Below are positions 40,767 to 51,201 of a stretch of DNA of 64,000 nucleotides, in pieces; the first letter of the stretch is position 1, and every line of letters starts with the position of its first letter. The stretch lies in assembly GCA_956465555.1 (NCBI GenBank), contig OY101128.1, positions 124,001-188,000 on the forward strand. Reading direction: 5' to 3'. Source of the DNA: Nitzschia sp. pyKryTriq1 (Eukaryota; Bacillariophyta; Bacillariophyceae; Bacillariales; Bacillariaceae). Made by a program: the position numbers and the translations under genes. The notes beneath the pieces are model-generated. The model did no database searches. It saw only the letters and a list, made by a program, of their open reading frames with translations, and was not told the DNA's origin.

Positions 40767-43276
40767 CTATTCCGTGGTTTCTCCTGTCGTTGCCGTTGCC
40801 GTCGTCGTTGTGGAGTTGCAATTCGCTGCTGTTGCTGCTGCTGCTGTCACTACTGCTGCTACCGGTACTAGTTGTGGAGGGTCGACGACGGCAAGCGGAT
40901 TCTTCAATACCAAGTCGGCCGCAAAGGTCGAATCCAACACTTCTTGATTATGTTCGTCCTCTCCCACAAAATATTCCGTCCCATTGAATCCAGTGATGAT
41001 AGGGGGAATAGTAGCAGCAGCAGCAGCAGAAGTAGCCGCAGAAGTAGTAGTAGTAGTTGGTGCTGTCGTAGCAGACGAAGCTGCAGTCGCAGCAACAGCA
41101 GTCGCAGCGACTTGGTCGGAAGAGGAGGACGGCCGTCCAAGACGAAGACGAGAGAGCAGTTGCTGTCGTCGTACAGTAGTTTGTAGAATTGTTGCAGTGG
41201 TAGAATTGCTGCTGCTGGTACTTCTGGTGCTTCTGGTTTCCAGAGCATGTTTCCATAGAAAGATTCCACCAAACAATATTCCAATCCAACCAAATTGTCC
41301 CAATGCTATAGTAGACGATGATGAGGTTGCTGCTGCTGCTGCAGCTGCTGCTGCGGATGATGATGATGACAACGTTGCTCCTGCTGCTCTTGCTCTTGCT
41401 GCTTGTATTATCCTCACGGCATTTCCAAACATGGCACCTCCCATGAATCCAAGCAACACACTTAGATTCATTACTAAACTCTTTTGCTGTCGCAGTTGTT
41501 GCCAAGTATCCTTCCATTTGTTGTTGTTGTGGTGGTTGTTGCTGCTGCTACTACTACTCTTGTTGTTGTTGTTGTTGTTGTTGGTAGCAGCATAATCCCA
41601 GGCATCGACTACGGCAGTCGTCAGTTTGGTCAAGTGTCCCGTAATGACTAACATGATGAATGATGATGAATGATGATGAATGATGATGAATGATGATGAA
41701 TGATGATGAATGATGATGAATGATGATGAATGATGATGAATGATGATGAATGATGATGAATGATGATGAATGATGATGAATGATGATGAATGATGATGAA
41801 TGATGATGAATGATGATGAATGATGATGAATGATGATGAATGATGATGAATGATGATGAATGATGATGAATGATGATGAATGATGATGAATGATGATGAA
41901 TGATGATGAATGATGATGAATGATGATAGTATATTAGCAGCAGAAAGAAAGAAGATTCGTGAGAAAAAACATAGAGTGGGCAGACTAAAAGTAGCAGTGG
42001 TAGTCAATATAATAGTACAAGCAAGGCAAGGCAAGGCAAGGCAAAATCATCGGTAGATCGTAGTTGTAGTAGTCGTACTACAGTACTTACCAAACGTCAT
42101 GGTACCCGCCACATCATTTCCCACACCATTGATCAATGCAAATCCTCCACTCAACAAGCATGCTGGCAACCATTTGGACATTAAAATCGTCGTCCATGAT
42201 GATGATAATGATGATGATGATGATGAAGGCAGCATCATCATCATCGTCTTCATCATTAGCAGTCTATCGGCGAGTACAAAGAGGATTGCCACAGTACCAG
42301 CAATTTTGGGAAGAAACAACGACTTTTCTGTTTTGTCTTTTTTTCCTTCTTCCAGTTGCCAGGTCCGAAAGGCGGCCAATCCCAAACAGTAACTTACAAT
42401 CACGGCTCCATAATACAATCCATCCGGATGAATCATTCGGAATTCCATGACAGCCCGTAACATCCAAAGCAAATTGCCCGTCATCATACTGCAAAAGGTA
42501 CCCAATTTGACATTCAATACCATATCGGCCCATCCTGTCAAAAAGGCCATACCCGTCGCCAATCTCTTTTTTCCTACAACTGATGCTGCAACTGTGCTAC
42601 TACTAGTAGTAGAAGGAGTGCTTGTGGTGGTTGTGGCTGTTGTTGTGGTGGTTGTTGTGGCTGTTGTTGGAGTAGTCAATGGCGACGATGACGACGACGA
42701 CGACGACGATGATGATGATGACGCCAAGCGAGTTAATGTGGATGGTTGGATGATGTTGTCGTTGTTTTTGCGTTGGAATGCCCCCACAGAGGATGCTGCT
42801 GATGCTGCTGCTGGTGGTGCTTGTGCTGCTGGTGCTGTCGGTCGGAGAAGGCGAAGACTGGAACTTCTTCGAGTGGTAGTAGTAGTAGTAGTAGTAGCAA
42901 TACCTGTTGCACTCGATCGAGGAATGGTAGTGGTCTGGATGGTCGAAAAGGCTTCCACGACAAATCCTGCTCCTGCTCCTCCTGCTCCTCCTCCTAGTAG
43001 TGATAGCAGCATTGGTAGTATTAGGATGGTGATCATCATGCCGGAGGCAGGATGCGGCCGCCAAGAGGATATTGATATTATTGTGGAAGCATGATGATGA
43101 TGATGATGATAATATGCTCCTTCTTCTTCTTCCTGCTCTTCCTCTTGCTCTTGCTGGGTACTCATAGTACCGGTAATAGGTGCTCGCCGGTGATGTCGGC
43201 CAATACTAATACTACTACTACTATTCGTACCGGTAGTAGTAGTAGTAGTAGTAGAAGTAGATATTCTTCGTCTCAT
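40767..43276 (-). CDS. DUF1275 (YoaK-type) multi-pass membrane protein, possibly plastid-targeted (two exons)
   Basis: Spliced model: exon 1 43276-42091, intron 42090-41648 (GTAAGT...TTAG), exon 2 41647-40767; 688 residues. DUF1275 features are clear: LTGWADMVLNVKLGTFCSMM followed by TGNLLWML, a helix pair, GGFALINGVGNDVAGTMTF and, across the splice, VITGHLTKLTTAVVDAW. The last part has FMGGAMFGNAVRI and GWIGILFGGIFLWKHAL. The N-terminus is long, Thr/Ser-rich. MMITILILPMLLSLLGGG (80-97) followed by GAGFVVEAFST looks like a signal peptide ending in an A/F junction, so the true start may be Met80 or Met81 and the protein may go to the plastid. Bacterial relatives are poorly characterised. The intron is almost wholly minisatellite. 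Confidence 0.87.
41653..41928. repeat. 10-bp minisatellite, about 27 copies, filling the DUF1275 intron
   Basis: A GATGATGAAT unit is repeated about 27 times without a visible mismatch. It ends only about 5 bp from the 3' splice site of the DUF1275 gene (gene sense ATTCATCATC). A short CAAGG pentanucleotide repeat lies at 42019-42041 in the same intron. Confidence 0.97.
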
Positions 43277-45029
43277 CGTATTGTCAATAATAATAATAAT
43301 GATAACAATGAAAAAGAATCACAATGTTGTTGCTTTTGATGTTGCTGTTGATGTTGCTGTTGATCTTGATCGGCTGCTCTACTCTCTATCTGACAAGGAA
43401 AAAGGCGATTGGCGATTGATTGATGATTGATGTCAATGACACACACACAGAGATGATGCATGAAAGTGTGAAAAAGTGAGCGAGAGGCGAAAGAAGTGCG
43501 GGGAGTGGAATAAATACTGTCGTAGTACACGTAGTGAGTGAAGGTAGGAGTCGTCGTCGTCGTCGTCGTCGTCTCCGCAATAAAGCAAGGCGAAGAAATT
43601 GGTGTATTTTTTGATTGGTGGTCGGTCGGTCGGTGTAGTGCGAAGAATAAATCGGAACTGCGCGATACAGTAATTCGGTCGGAGTTGGCAAGAAGCCACG
43701 TCACCCTGGACGTCATCCCTTCTCTATCTACTACTCTCCGCGCTCATTCATCATGCATTCATCTCAGTCGTACAAGTATGTACCGTGCGTACTGTACAAG
43801 TAGTACCGGTATCAGTCGTGCATCATCGTGCTGTAGGGGATAGGGCGGGGTCATCGCCGCATCTCATCTCCACCCCTGCTCATCTCTCATCTCTCATGCA
43901 TCGCATCTTCATCATTCGCGTTCCCAATCACTACTAACTCTAGAGACTACTAGAGCCATCGGCTGGCCCCTTCGACTGCTCTACTATGTACGGTAGTGTA
44001 CTGATGGTAGTCGACGAGAGAGATGAGAGGACGAGCCTACTAGTACCGGTATTCTTGCTGTACTACTACTAGTAGAGTTTTTCTTTTCTTTTATTACAAG
44101 GCTACGAGGAGTATGTAGCATCATTATCGGCTGTTTTATTATTCATCATTCATGCATTCATGCATTCATGCATGCATGTATTGTTCTCTAGTAGGAGCTC
44201 CTGGTGCCGCTACACTAGTAGTAGTATGATGTACTACTAGCTACGAGTACTAGTAGATCTTCATGGGTCTTGGAGATACGAGCGAGTCGAGGTTATAAAA
44301 GCAATGTACGATAGCTACTAACTGTAGGATCTCATCGAGAGGATAGTAGTACTCGTAATCCCTCCCTTCGGATGATGTTCTTGAAATGTTGATATTCTGC
44401 ATGCGGCGGCGGAATAATCATCGTTTGGATCTTGCCGCTAATACAACATTAGCTACAGGCAGGTACAGTACATCAGTTTTAAAGCTATTATGCGGGCGGC
44501 GGGGGCGAGAGCACAAAATGTCGTAGTTCTCGCGAATCGAAGGAAAGAACACAACAAAACATCGCGAGGGCAATAATAAAATAGTTGTTGTTAACAAACA
44601 TGGAGGACCTTGTGAAGGAAGCACACGTAAACCATATTTGAGCTGCGATCCAACATGCGTGCAGTACGAGTAATAGTGAAGATGGCTCCACTCCGGCCAC
44701 TTGTCGGATTACATAGGATCCCATTGAAGTCCGGCACTTTTTGATAGCACCTTTATTTGTCGCGATCCACACAAAAGACGAGCCAAACAATCCGTTCTTC
44801 TTTCGCTCGCAATCAACTGCCGCTTTTCAGAACAGAGGAAGAAATCGACGAGTACTACGTGTGATGATGATCGGATGGAGAAGAATAAACTAGCGAATGT
44901 CTTTTCACACATCATCATCGCAGATAATAGTGCTGATGTGGATATAATATGTGACGAGAGACCCATACACCTTTCACACAACATTCATCCTTTCTTCCTC
45001 TCATCTCTTTCATCAACAAGTGTAGCAGA
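43277..45029. other. Gene-poor region
   Basis: 1.75 kb without a supported gene. It holds CATTCATGCATG repeats (44145-44180), CTACTAGTAG and ACCGGTA words (43800, 44045), a (GTC)n tract at 43548-43573, and scattered short frames of atypical composition. Confidence 0.4.
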
Positions 45030-45944
45030 ATGACATTAGCCATGACGACCACTACCAGCATCACTCCTCCTTGCAATAATAATCGATCCCTTGGGATTTT
45101 TATGGAAGAATTGTTGCGGCAAAAGTCTGATGCTGTTCATTCCGAAGGAGGGATCGATCTACAAATCGTCGAAGACAACGCCCGAAATACTTGTTGTGGC
45201 TCGTTGTTGCGTGGTCGTGTAGCTTCGAAAAACTCCTTGGCTACTACTACTACTAGTACAACCACTACAGTCTCATCAAAGAGCACCACGACGACGACGA
45301 CCACCACCACCACCACAAGCGATCCCTCGGAATCCTCGCCTTGCAGCACTATTAGTTCCAATGAAGATGATGATCAAGATCGAAAAGGCGACGGCGCTCC
45401 TGATGACAACAAGAACAGCGACGGTACTGACACGTCGTCCAGAAAATTGTCACACGTGATTCCTTTGGTTGTCCTTTCGAACGGCGGCGGCGGTCCTTTT
45501 TGCTGTGATCGTGGTGCCGGGGGCGAAGAAAAGAACAACGGTAGTACTAGCGGCAGCACGACTCCTATCAAACCCTCTACGATGTTTTTTCAATTACGAG
45601 ACTTTCGAAACGGGTCTCTCTTTACCCTTTCCCCACCAATCACTACTGCTGGTTCTTCTGATGATCACAATGGTACTATGGGTCGTCTGTGGAAACCATT
45701 CACAAGAACGACGCCTGCTCCGTCTCTTATTTTCCCCCAAAGTGCTCTACCGAGGATCTCACAACGCGATACTGCTGCCAGTACGAGCACCAGCGTACGA
45801 CCACAACAACAACAACAACAACAAGAAGAAGAAAACATGAGGGAGAAGACGACGAGCTCGACGAGCGACGACCAAAAGCGATTCCCCACTCGTGAAGAAC
45901 AAAGACGAATATTGATTGCTCTCATAAGCGAAGCGGCCAAGTGA
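45030..45944 (+). CDS. Ser/Thr-rich protein of unknown function
   Basis: 304 residues from the ATG at 45030, a single exon. I do not recognise it. The start MTLAMTTTTSITPP is followed by a short, possibly helical, acidic motif SLGIFMEELLRQKSDAV and IDLQIVEDNARNTCCGSLLR. A long Thr run and Asp/Ser-rich disordered stretch follow. The second half has two plausible structured pieces: TMFFQLRDFRNGSLFTLSPP and a C-terminal charged helix FPTREEQRRILIALISEAAK. A Gln run precedes the helix. No signal peptide or membrane segment. Composition and the ordered ends suggest a true gene, but nothing indicates the role; it could be a diatom-specific regulatory or linker protein. Confidence 0.55.
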   Translation: MTLAMTTTTSITPPCNNNRSLGIFMEELLRQKSDAVHSEGGIDLQIVEDNARNTCCGSLLRGRVASKNSLATTTTSTTTTVSSKSTTTTTTTTTTTSDPSESSPCSTISSNEDDDQDRKGDGAPDDNKNSDGTDTSSRKLSHVIPLVVLSNGGGGPFCCDRGAGGEEKNNGSTSGSTTPIKPSTMFFQLRDFRNGSLFTLSPPITTAGSSDDHNGTMGRLWKPFTRTTPAPSLIFPQSALPRISQRDTAASTSTSVRPQQQQQQQEEENMREKTTSSTSDDQKRFPTREEQRRILIALISEAAK

Positions 45945-47162
45945 GAACAGCGACAATTCCAACGGGGATCCTCCTCGTCAAGATGCTCTTCTTGCTGGTG
46001 CTTCCTTGTTCCTAGTACTACTATTCTGGTGGTCCGGTGGTGTCCTTGTTTCTTCAAGGAGGAGTGCGTCCTTTCTTCTGCTGACTTCTTGGTGTATATA
46101 TGGCATGATAGTACTACTACAAAATTATTATTTGTCAAAAGATCATCGACGAAATGTATTATGCAGGTCTTCTTGAATACGATGTGTACTGCTAGTAGAC
46201 TAGCGTATAGTAGGGGGGGGGAGGGTCACGAGTATCACAATCCAAAAATCTAGCATGGTACTACTACTTTCCCACATCTCAACTACCAAGAACTTAGAAT
46301 TGAAAATAATGGAGAAAAGATATACGAGGCTTAGAGTGCAAGTGCTCTTCTTTCTATTCTTCTGTTCGCCTCAAAGTCAAGAACTACTAGCTACTAGCAG
46401 TACAATAACAAGGTGAGATGTTCCCCAGGCTTGGTTAGCATAAATGCGTGACCGGTAGAGTCTTGGTCAAATCCCCTCTTTTTCAAGCTAAGGCCAAAAA
46501 TGCGCAGAATTTCGGTGGTAGGACAGACTCCTACCAGGTTCTACGTGCGCTACTACGCGTTTTCGCGCTTTTGGTACAGCCATAGAGATAGTAGAGATAG
46601 TCGCTACCGGTAGTACAGTAGCTACCGGTACTCATCTACCTCGTACAGTACGCACTCGTACTGTAGAGTTGAAGAAGCGAAAATAATAATTGGTGTTGAA
46701 CTTGAAAAGCCTGCTTGCTTGCTACACAAGAACAACAGAGTTTACATATGCCCTTCATTTTAACCTTTATGTCGCTTTTACGAGTAGTACCCAAAATTGC
46801 CACATTTTCAATACCGTACCGGTACTGATACTACTGTACCAGTACCGTCAAGCAGATACGTAGAGCGCAAACAGCCCTTGGTTTTTAAATGCGCGGTCTT
46901 TTTATAAAAAGCGTACCAGTTATCTTGTTCAAGAAGAAGAATCATCAGAATCGCATCAATCGCCCCGCACAACATCACGCATCATCATTCATCGTACTGT
47001 AGGACCGCGTGATGATGGGATGAACCAACAATAACTACTACTGACGACGAAGAAAAAACTATCGATTGAAATTAGAACGCATCACATATCGCGGTCAATT
47101 CCCAACATTATTTCATCATATCCGCCCCTCCTCCTCCGCCTCTGATACCCGTATACCGTAGT
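45945..47162. other. Intergenic region with ACCGGT clusters
   Basis: 1.2 kb with no gene. ACCGGTA words cluster at 46604-46635 and 46815-46850. A GGGGGGGG run lies near 46212. Probable promoter of Sec14-like/DUF6824 copy 4 from about 46900, with a TTTTTATAAAAAG stretch at 46898-46910. Confidence 0.4.
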
Positions 47163-48674
47163 ATGAGTCATCCGCAGCCGCCCTGCCTAATGAGCCTCTG
47201 CCAGCATGGGCAGGAGGATGATCTAGCCAAAATCAACAATTATGGGGATATTCGGAATAATATTAGTCCTTCTCGAATAGGAGTACCTGTACGTGTCACC
47301 GCAAGGATGACTTTTACACCCGATGAACAAGACCCTGAACGGCTCTTTTCGCAAGAGATGAATGCCCTGACAGTGAAGGAACGCGATCGTTTATATGAAG
47401 AAGTCCATGGGATATTTCATGATGGAATCGATGAAACGCCCGAATTTGTAAAAGAGAGTCTGGAAAAGATGAGAGAAGCCTTGACGAATGTTGCGAGACG
47501 ACCCAAAAAGGCACTCAATCGAGCCTTTTTTCTGCAACCGGACCTCGCTGCCGACGATGCCTTTCATCTCATCTTTCTGCGAGCGGAACGATTTGATCCT
47601 TTCAACGCTGCGACGAAAATGTGTCGGTATTTTGAGCATAAATTGGAACTTTGGGGTGAAGAAAAACTTGTCAAACGAATCACGTTGGAGGATTTGGGGG
47701 AGAAGGAGATGCAGCATATGAATCAAGGGTCTGTTCAAACGGCAGTGGTCAATAGCAAGGGAGTACGTGCCTTTATTTTTATTCCGAATGCCAACGAAGA
47801 CATAAGCGACTGGAAAGCGTACACGAGATATCTTTGGTACCAAATCATGACCCTCGTTTTAGAGGACCAAGACCTTCAGAGAAGGGGCATGGTGACCGTA
47901 TCTCGGTACGGCCAGCGGAGTGTCCGAGAAATGCTGGATTGGATCGTGAAATCGATTCATATTACCAAAGACTGGCCCTTGCGGATTAATTCAACTCATG
48001 TTTGCTTGGAGTCATCCGTATGGGAGCAATTCTTTCGGGCAGTGTACACGCTTGGAGGAAGACATTTCCGGCTGCGCAGTCGAAAGCATTTTGGATCTGA
48101 TCTAGAGGTACAATACTCTTTGAGATCGTTTGGAATACGTCTGCCGTCCAATATATTTGGTAACAGTCAGGGGCAACGCAACCAATCATATACAAACTCC
48201 TATTTGGAAGAACGACGATCGATTGAATCCGAGTTTTCCCGCCAAGAAAAACAAGATCAAGTTGGATCCGTGCAGAAACCGTATCGCTACCCGAAGGCAC
48301 AAGATGTTCTCCTGGGACGAGGTCAACCATTCAGAGATTGGCCGGGGAATCGTCGATTGGCGTCGATCGTGGCAGCAGAAGCTGATGGTTATAGGTCCGC
48401 CGCACGACTTGACAAAAGGATTCTAGCCCTCAATATTGTGGCGTTGATCCAAATGACTGGTCAGTTCATTGAGCGAACGGACCATGGCTGGGTAATTGTT
48501 AATGACATGGTTGCCAAGGAAAAGATAAACCAGCTCTTCAGGGCGCATGTAAGAGATCAACGAGCCGCAACAACCTTGTCCCCTTACAACAATGATAGTG
48601 GAGAACAAGAAAGCGAGGACGAAGACGACTCCGACGTTGCTCCTGGAATTGCGAAGCGGGCACGCAGAGGATAA
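47163..48674 (+). CDS. Sec14/CRAL-TRIO-like protein with C-terminal DUF6824 domain (copy 4)
   Basis: 503 residues from the ATG at 47163, the shortest member. Conserved order: EMNALTVKERDRLYEEVHGI, FLRAERFDPFNAATKMCRYF, EEKLVKRITLEDLGEKEMQH, then a Sec14-like core in which the usual TPVVN is TAVVNSKGVRAFIF, and a DUF6824 domain starting DVLLGRGQPFRDWPGNRRLA and ending KINQLFRAHVRDQ. It is closest to copy 3. Within the DUF6824 part, GRGQPFRDWPGN is kept while the following helix differs between all four copies, so the ligand or partner surface may vary. The tail is acidic (Glu/Asp/Ser) and ends in the basic KRARRG. No introns, as in the other three copies. Confidence 0.87.
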   Translation: MSHPQPPCLMSLCQHGQEDDLAKINNYGDIRNNISPSRIGVPVRVTARMTFTPDEQDPERLFSQEMNALTVKERDRLYEEVHGIFHDGIDETPEFVKESLEKMREALTNVARRPKKALNRAFFLQPDLAADDAFHLIFLRAERFDPFNAATKMCRYFEHKLELWGEEKLVKRITLEDLGEKEMQHMNQGSVQTAVVNSKGVRAFIFIPNANEDISDWKAYTRYLWYQIMTLVLEDQDLQRRGMVTVSRYGQRSVREMLDWIVKSIHITKDWPLRINSTHVCLESSVWEQFFRAVYTLGGRHFRLRSRKHFGSDLEVQYSLRSFGIRLPSNIFGNSQGQRNQSYTNSYLEERRSIESEFSRQEKQDQVGSVQKPYRYPKAQDVLLGRGQPFRDWPGNRRLASIVAAEADGYRSAARLDKRILALNIVALIQMTGQFIERTDHGWVIVNDMVAKEKINQLFRAHVRDQRAATTLSPYNNDSGEQESEDEDDSDVAPGIAKRARRG

Positions 48675-49577
48675 AATAAAGTGCCACGTGAATAGTATAG
48701 TACTCGTCGTACTCTACTATCTATGTACAGAGGAGGGAGATGCCGTGGTGTTCTTGCTAGTAGTTCCGGTACTCTCTGTGTATTCTTCGCGACGAGGGAT
48801 GATACTAGCTAGTACTAGTACTGGTGGTGCTGGTGGTGCTTATCATTGATCGAGGAGGAGGAGGGATAAAGTAGTAGTGCTTGTCGATCGATTACAGAAT
48901 TACTAGTAGTAATCAACCAGCAGCCAAACCAAAATGATGATGATTCCCGATCCGGTACGAATGCCTCGGTGTTTCCGTCAATGATGATGCTCCAGTTGCT
49001 GTGGACTCACCACCCAGTATGGACCCTCCACCCTCCAACGCGATAGCGCTACTAATATACGTATTATTATTCCTATAAAAAGTTGTGCCATGCCATGCCA
49101 TGCCATTATTATATGATATGTCTGGCGTGGAGAGAGGCAAGGGGCATCCAGGGTGTTGAATCGAAATTGCTAGCTAATTTTATTTTTTATATCACGCGAT
49201 ATCGTCATTTGCTGACGTATTAATTGAGGCACGCGCGTGATATTCCATGATGCAGAACAATATCCCGCCATGTAATTCATGCGGTAAAAAGAACGCACAA
49301 AACGCGTGTTGTGGCAAGAATAAAAAACACTAAGTAATGGAGGTAATGGACGTGCACCAGGAGTGGCTTGAAGCAGTCGATGGTTTTGTCGCATTAGTGA
49401 ACACTCCGAGATTCAAACTGACAGAACCGAATGCATGCGATGAATTGCATTTTTGTTTGTTTGTTTGTTTGATTTCCTCCAGAGTAACTCTGTAATTACA
49501 GTGACGTATTCTAGAAGAACAGTAGTTTTCAATTAAGGTAGATATGTAACCTCGGTACTAACTTAGCCCAAACAAGA

Positions 49578-49784
49578 TTCCACGTGGCCAAAAAGGAATC
49601 CTCCATGAGGGAATTCGTGGAACAAAGTGAACGATTGCGGGAAGATCCCAAGGATTAGTTCGAACACAATTTCGGCGAGGAAGATTCCGTTTCGACGAAA
49701 TTTGGCGACTACTATGGTGCTCCACGAAATTCCTCTAAGAGACGAGGAAGACTAACTCGGCTCTTCGCCAAACTTTGCAACTAG
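49578..49784 (+). pseudogene. Short decayed coding fragment
   Basis: About 68 codons of protein-like sequence with one internal stop: HVAKKESSMREFVEQSERLR before it, and EHNFGEEDSVSTKFGDYYG then RRGRLTRLFAKLCN after it, ending at a TAG at 49782-49784. Composition is charged and unlike the surrounding DNA. No start codon and no family recognised. Confidence 0.4.
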
Positions 49785-49819
49785 TTAGAACACATACACA
49801 TACAACTTTTCGTAGCCTT

Positions 49820-49930
49820 AAACTGCACTTATCGGAGGTGCGTGCTGCAACTGGCAACAATCTAGAAATTTTGATGGAGTTTCACATAGTACCAGTTTCA
49901 GTTGGAAAGCCAATCCGATAAGTGCAGTTT
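49820..49930. repeat. Perfect 17-bp inverted repeat with 77-bp loop
   Basis: AAACTGCACTTATCGGA at 49820-49836 is matched by its exact reverse complement at 49914-49930. Smaller complementary words (AACTGG/CCAGTT) nest inside. It could be a hairpin RNA, a terminator-like structure or a tiny inverted-repeat element. Confidence 0.85.
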
Positions 49931-50906
49931 TGGCCTGCGACTATCTTCAGCATACGGATACGAATAAAGTTTAATGCTGAAATATTCATGATGGTTGGAT
50001 ATTCATTGATGTAGAAAGGTGTGATGGTCTAGCAAAATAGTTCGGTCGCTCTACGCGCGCATGTACCAGAGTCTACGAGTGACATCATCAAAAATCTATT
50101 TTCGTACTTTTGGTTACATATCCACCTTAAAGCGATTCTAACATTGTGACCATCAATCGATCATCCTGAAGGCCGGCAGGGCTCGCCAACGGGAGGCCAT
50201 CAATTCTAGAGAGCGCAGGTTGCGTAGAATCAATCCATTTTAGTCCATTTAGTCTAAAGGTAGTCGGACATGTCAAACTTTCCATCATCTTTTTGGCGCG
50301 CGGGACGGATGAAATCGAACATCGAGGCCGGGAACACGAAAAGCGAAAACAAATCTGCATCCATTGTCATTGTTGGTCCGAGCATCCAATCTATGTCGTT
50401 GATACATATACCGGGGAAAGAGTGAGTCTACTGGCAAGGTACTTCCAATGACACTCTCCGACTATAAGCACTTACTGATGGTCGACGAGGAGGCAAGGAC
50501 CGCCATGGGACATCTTCTCGAACGGCCCGATGGCGCCCCTGAAGATTATCTACTGGACTACACTGGATTTGATCCCAAGTCCTTTACCATTCGCGGAGGG
50601 GACGATATCGATTTCAACTTGTCAGCTGAGGGGGGTTGACTAGCGTAGTTGAACAATAGCAATGTGTTGTATTGATGATGTGAAGGATGTGAAATAATAA
50701 TAACAATGAAAATAAAAGAGCTGACAAGAGGCGAAGATCGGGTCAAAACGAGCAGAATGCGTCCGTACGCCTACCGGAAACGGTTTGTATGTCATCCGAG
50801 GTACGTTTCGTAGGACCTGCGCGTTCTCTAAATTCGTATACAACATACCCCAAACAACCATGTTGTGTATCCATATTCATGACGTGGCAATTCCGTAAGG
50901 ATACTG

Positions 50907-51196
50907 CACACTTCGTTTTGTCCAAGACGAATACTGCATGCAGAATAATAATGACTGTTGAATGTTTTGGATAGTCGTAGGGGGTCATTCTTTGTACAAA
51001 AAAATGTCTGTTGCCTCTACGGTGGTACTGATCCTACTGTAAAGTCTAAGGCCGGAGACCGTGCCGTTTAGCATACACTTCTCCTCTAACGTGACGAAAT
51101 GAGGGGAGTGACAACAGCGCAATGATACGAAGGATCATGCTTTGCTATCCACTGTTATCAACCATCACACTTCGTTTTGTCCAAGACGAATACTGC
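50907..51196. repeat. 31-bp direct repeat ending just before the EF-hand gene start
   Basis: A 31-bp sequence beginning CACACTTCGTTTTGTCC and ending GACGAATACTGC is found at 50907-50937 and again, exactly, at 51166-51196, five bases before the ATG at 51202. Confidence 0.95.
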
Positions 51197-51201
51197 CCAC
51201 C

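Larger units (their letters stand above)
48675..51201. other. Gene-poor region with decayed coding pieces
   Basis: 2.5 kb upstream of the EF-hand gene. Besides the relic, hairpin and direct repeat listed separately, it has a (TTTG)n tract at 49455-49470. A 63-codon frame at 50448-50639 (starts MTLSDYKHLLMVDEEAR) has protein-like, acidic composition but no family match. Adjacent frames also look coding in short bursts (for example KRKQICIHCHCWSEHPIYV near 50340-50400). This suggests one or more eroded genes. Confidence 0.45.

Noticed and set aside
40984-41595. 203-codon plus frame with Ala/Val/Leu runs
   Set aside because: Antisense of DUF1275 exon 2; the repeats of GCA/GCT codons open all frames.
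41653-41928. CRISPR-like regular array
   Set aside because: Units are adjacent with no spacers; a minisatellite in a eukaryotic genome.
41648-42034. 128-codon minus frame made of repeated Ile/His/Ser units
   Set aside because: Translation of the 10-bp minisatellite inside the DUF1275 intron; not a gene.
44418-44984. Three overlapping minus frames of 68-100 codons
   Set aside because: Atypical composition, no shared phase, no family features.
46430-46500. tRNA-like box (GGTCAAATCC)
   Set aside because: No matching A-box, acceptor stem or cloverleaf could be drawn.
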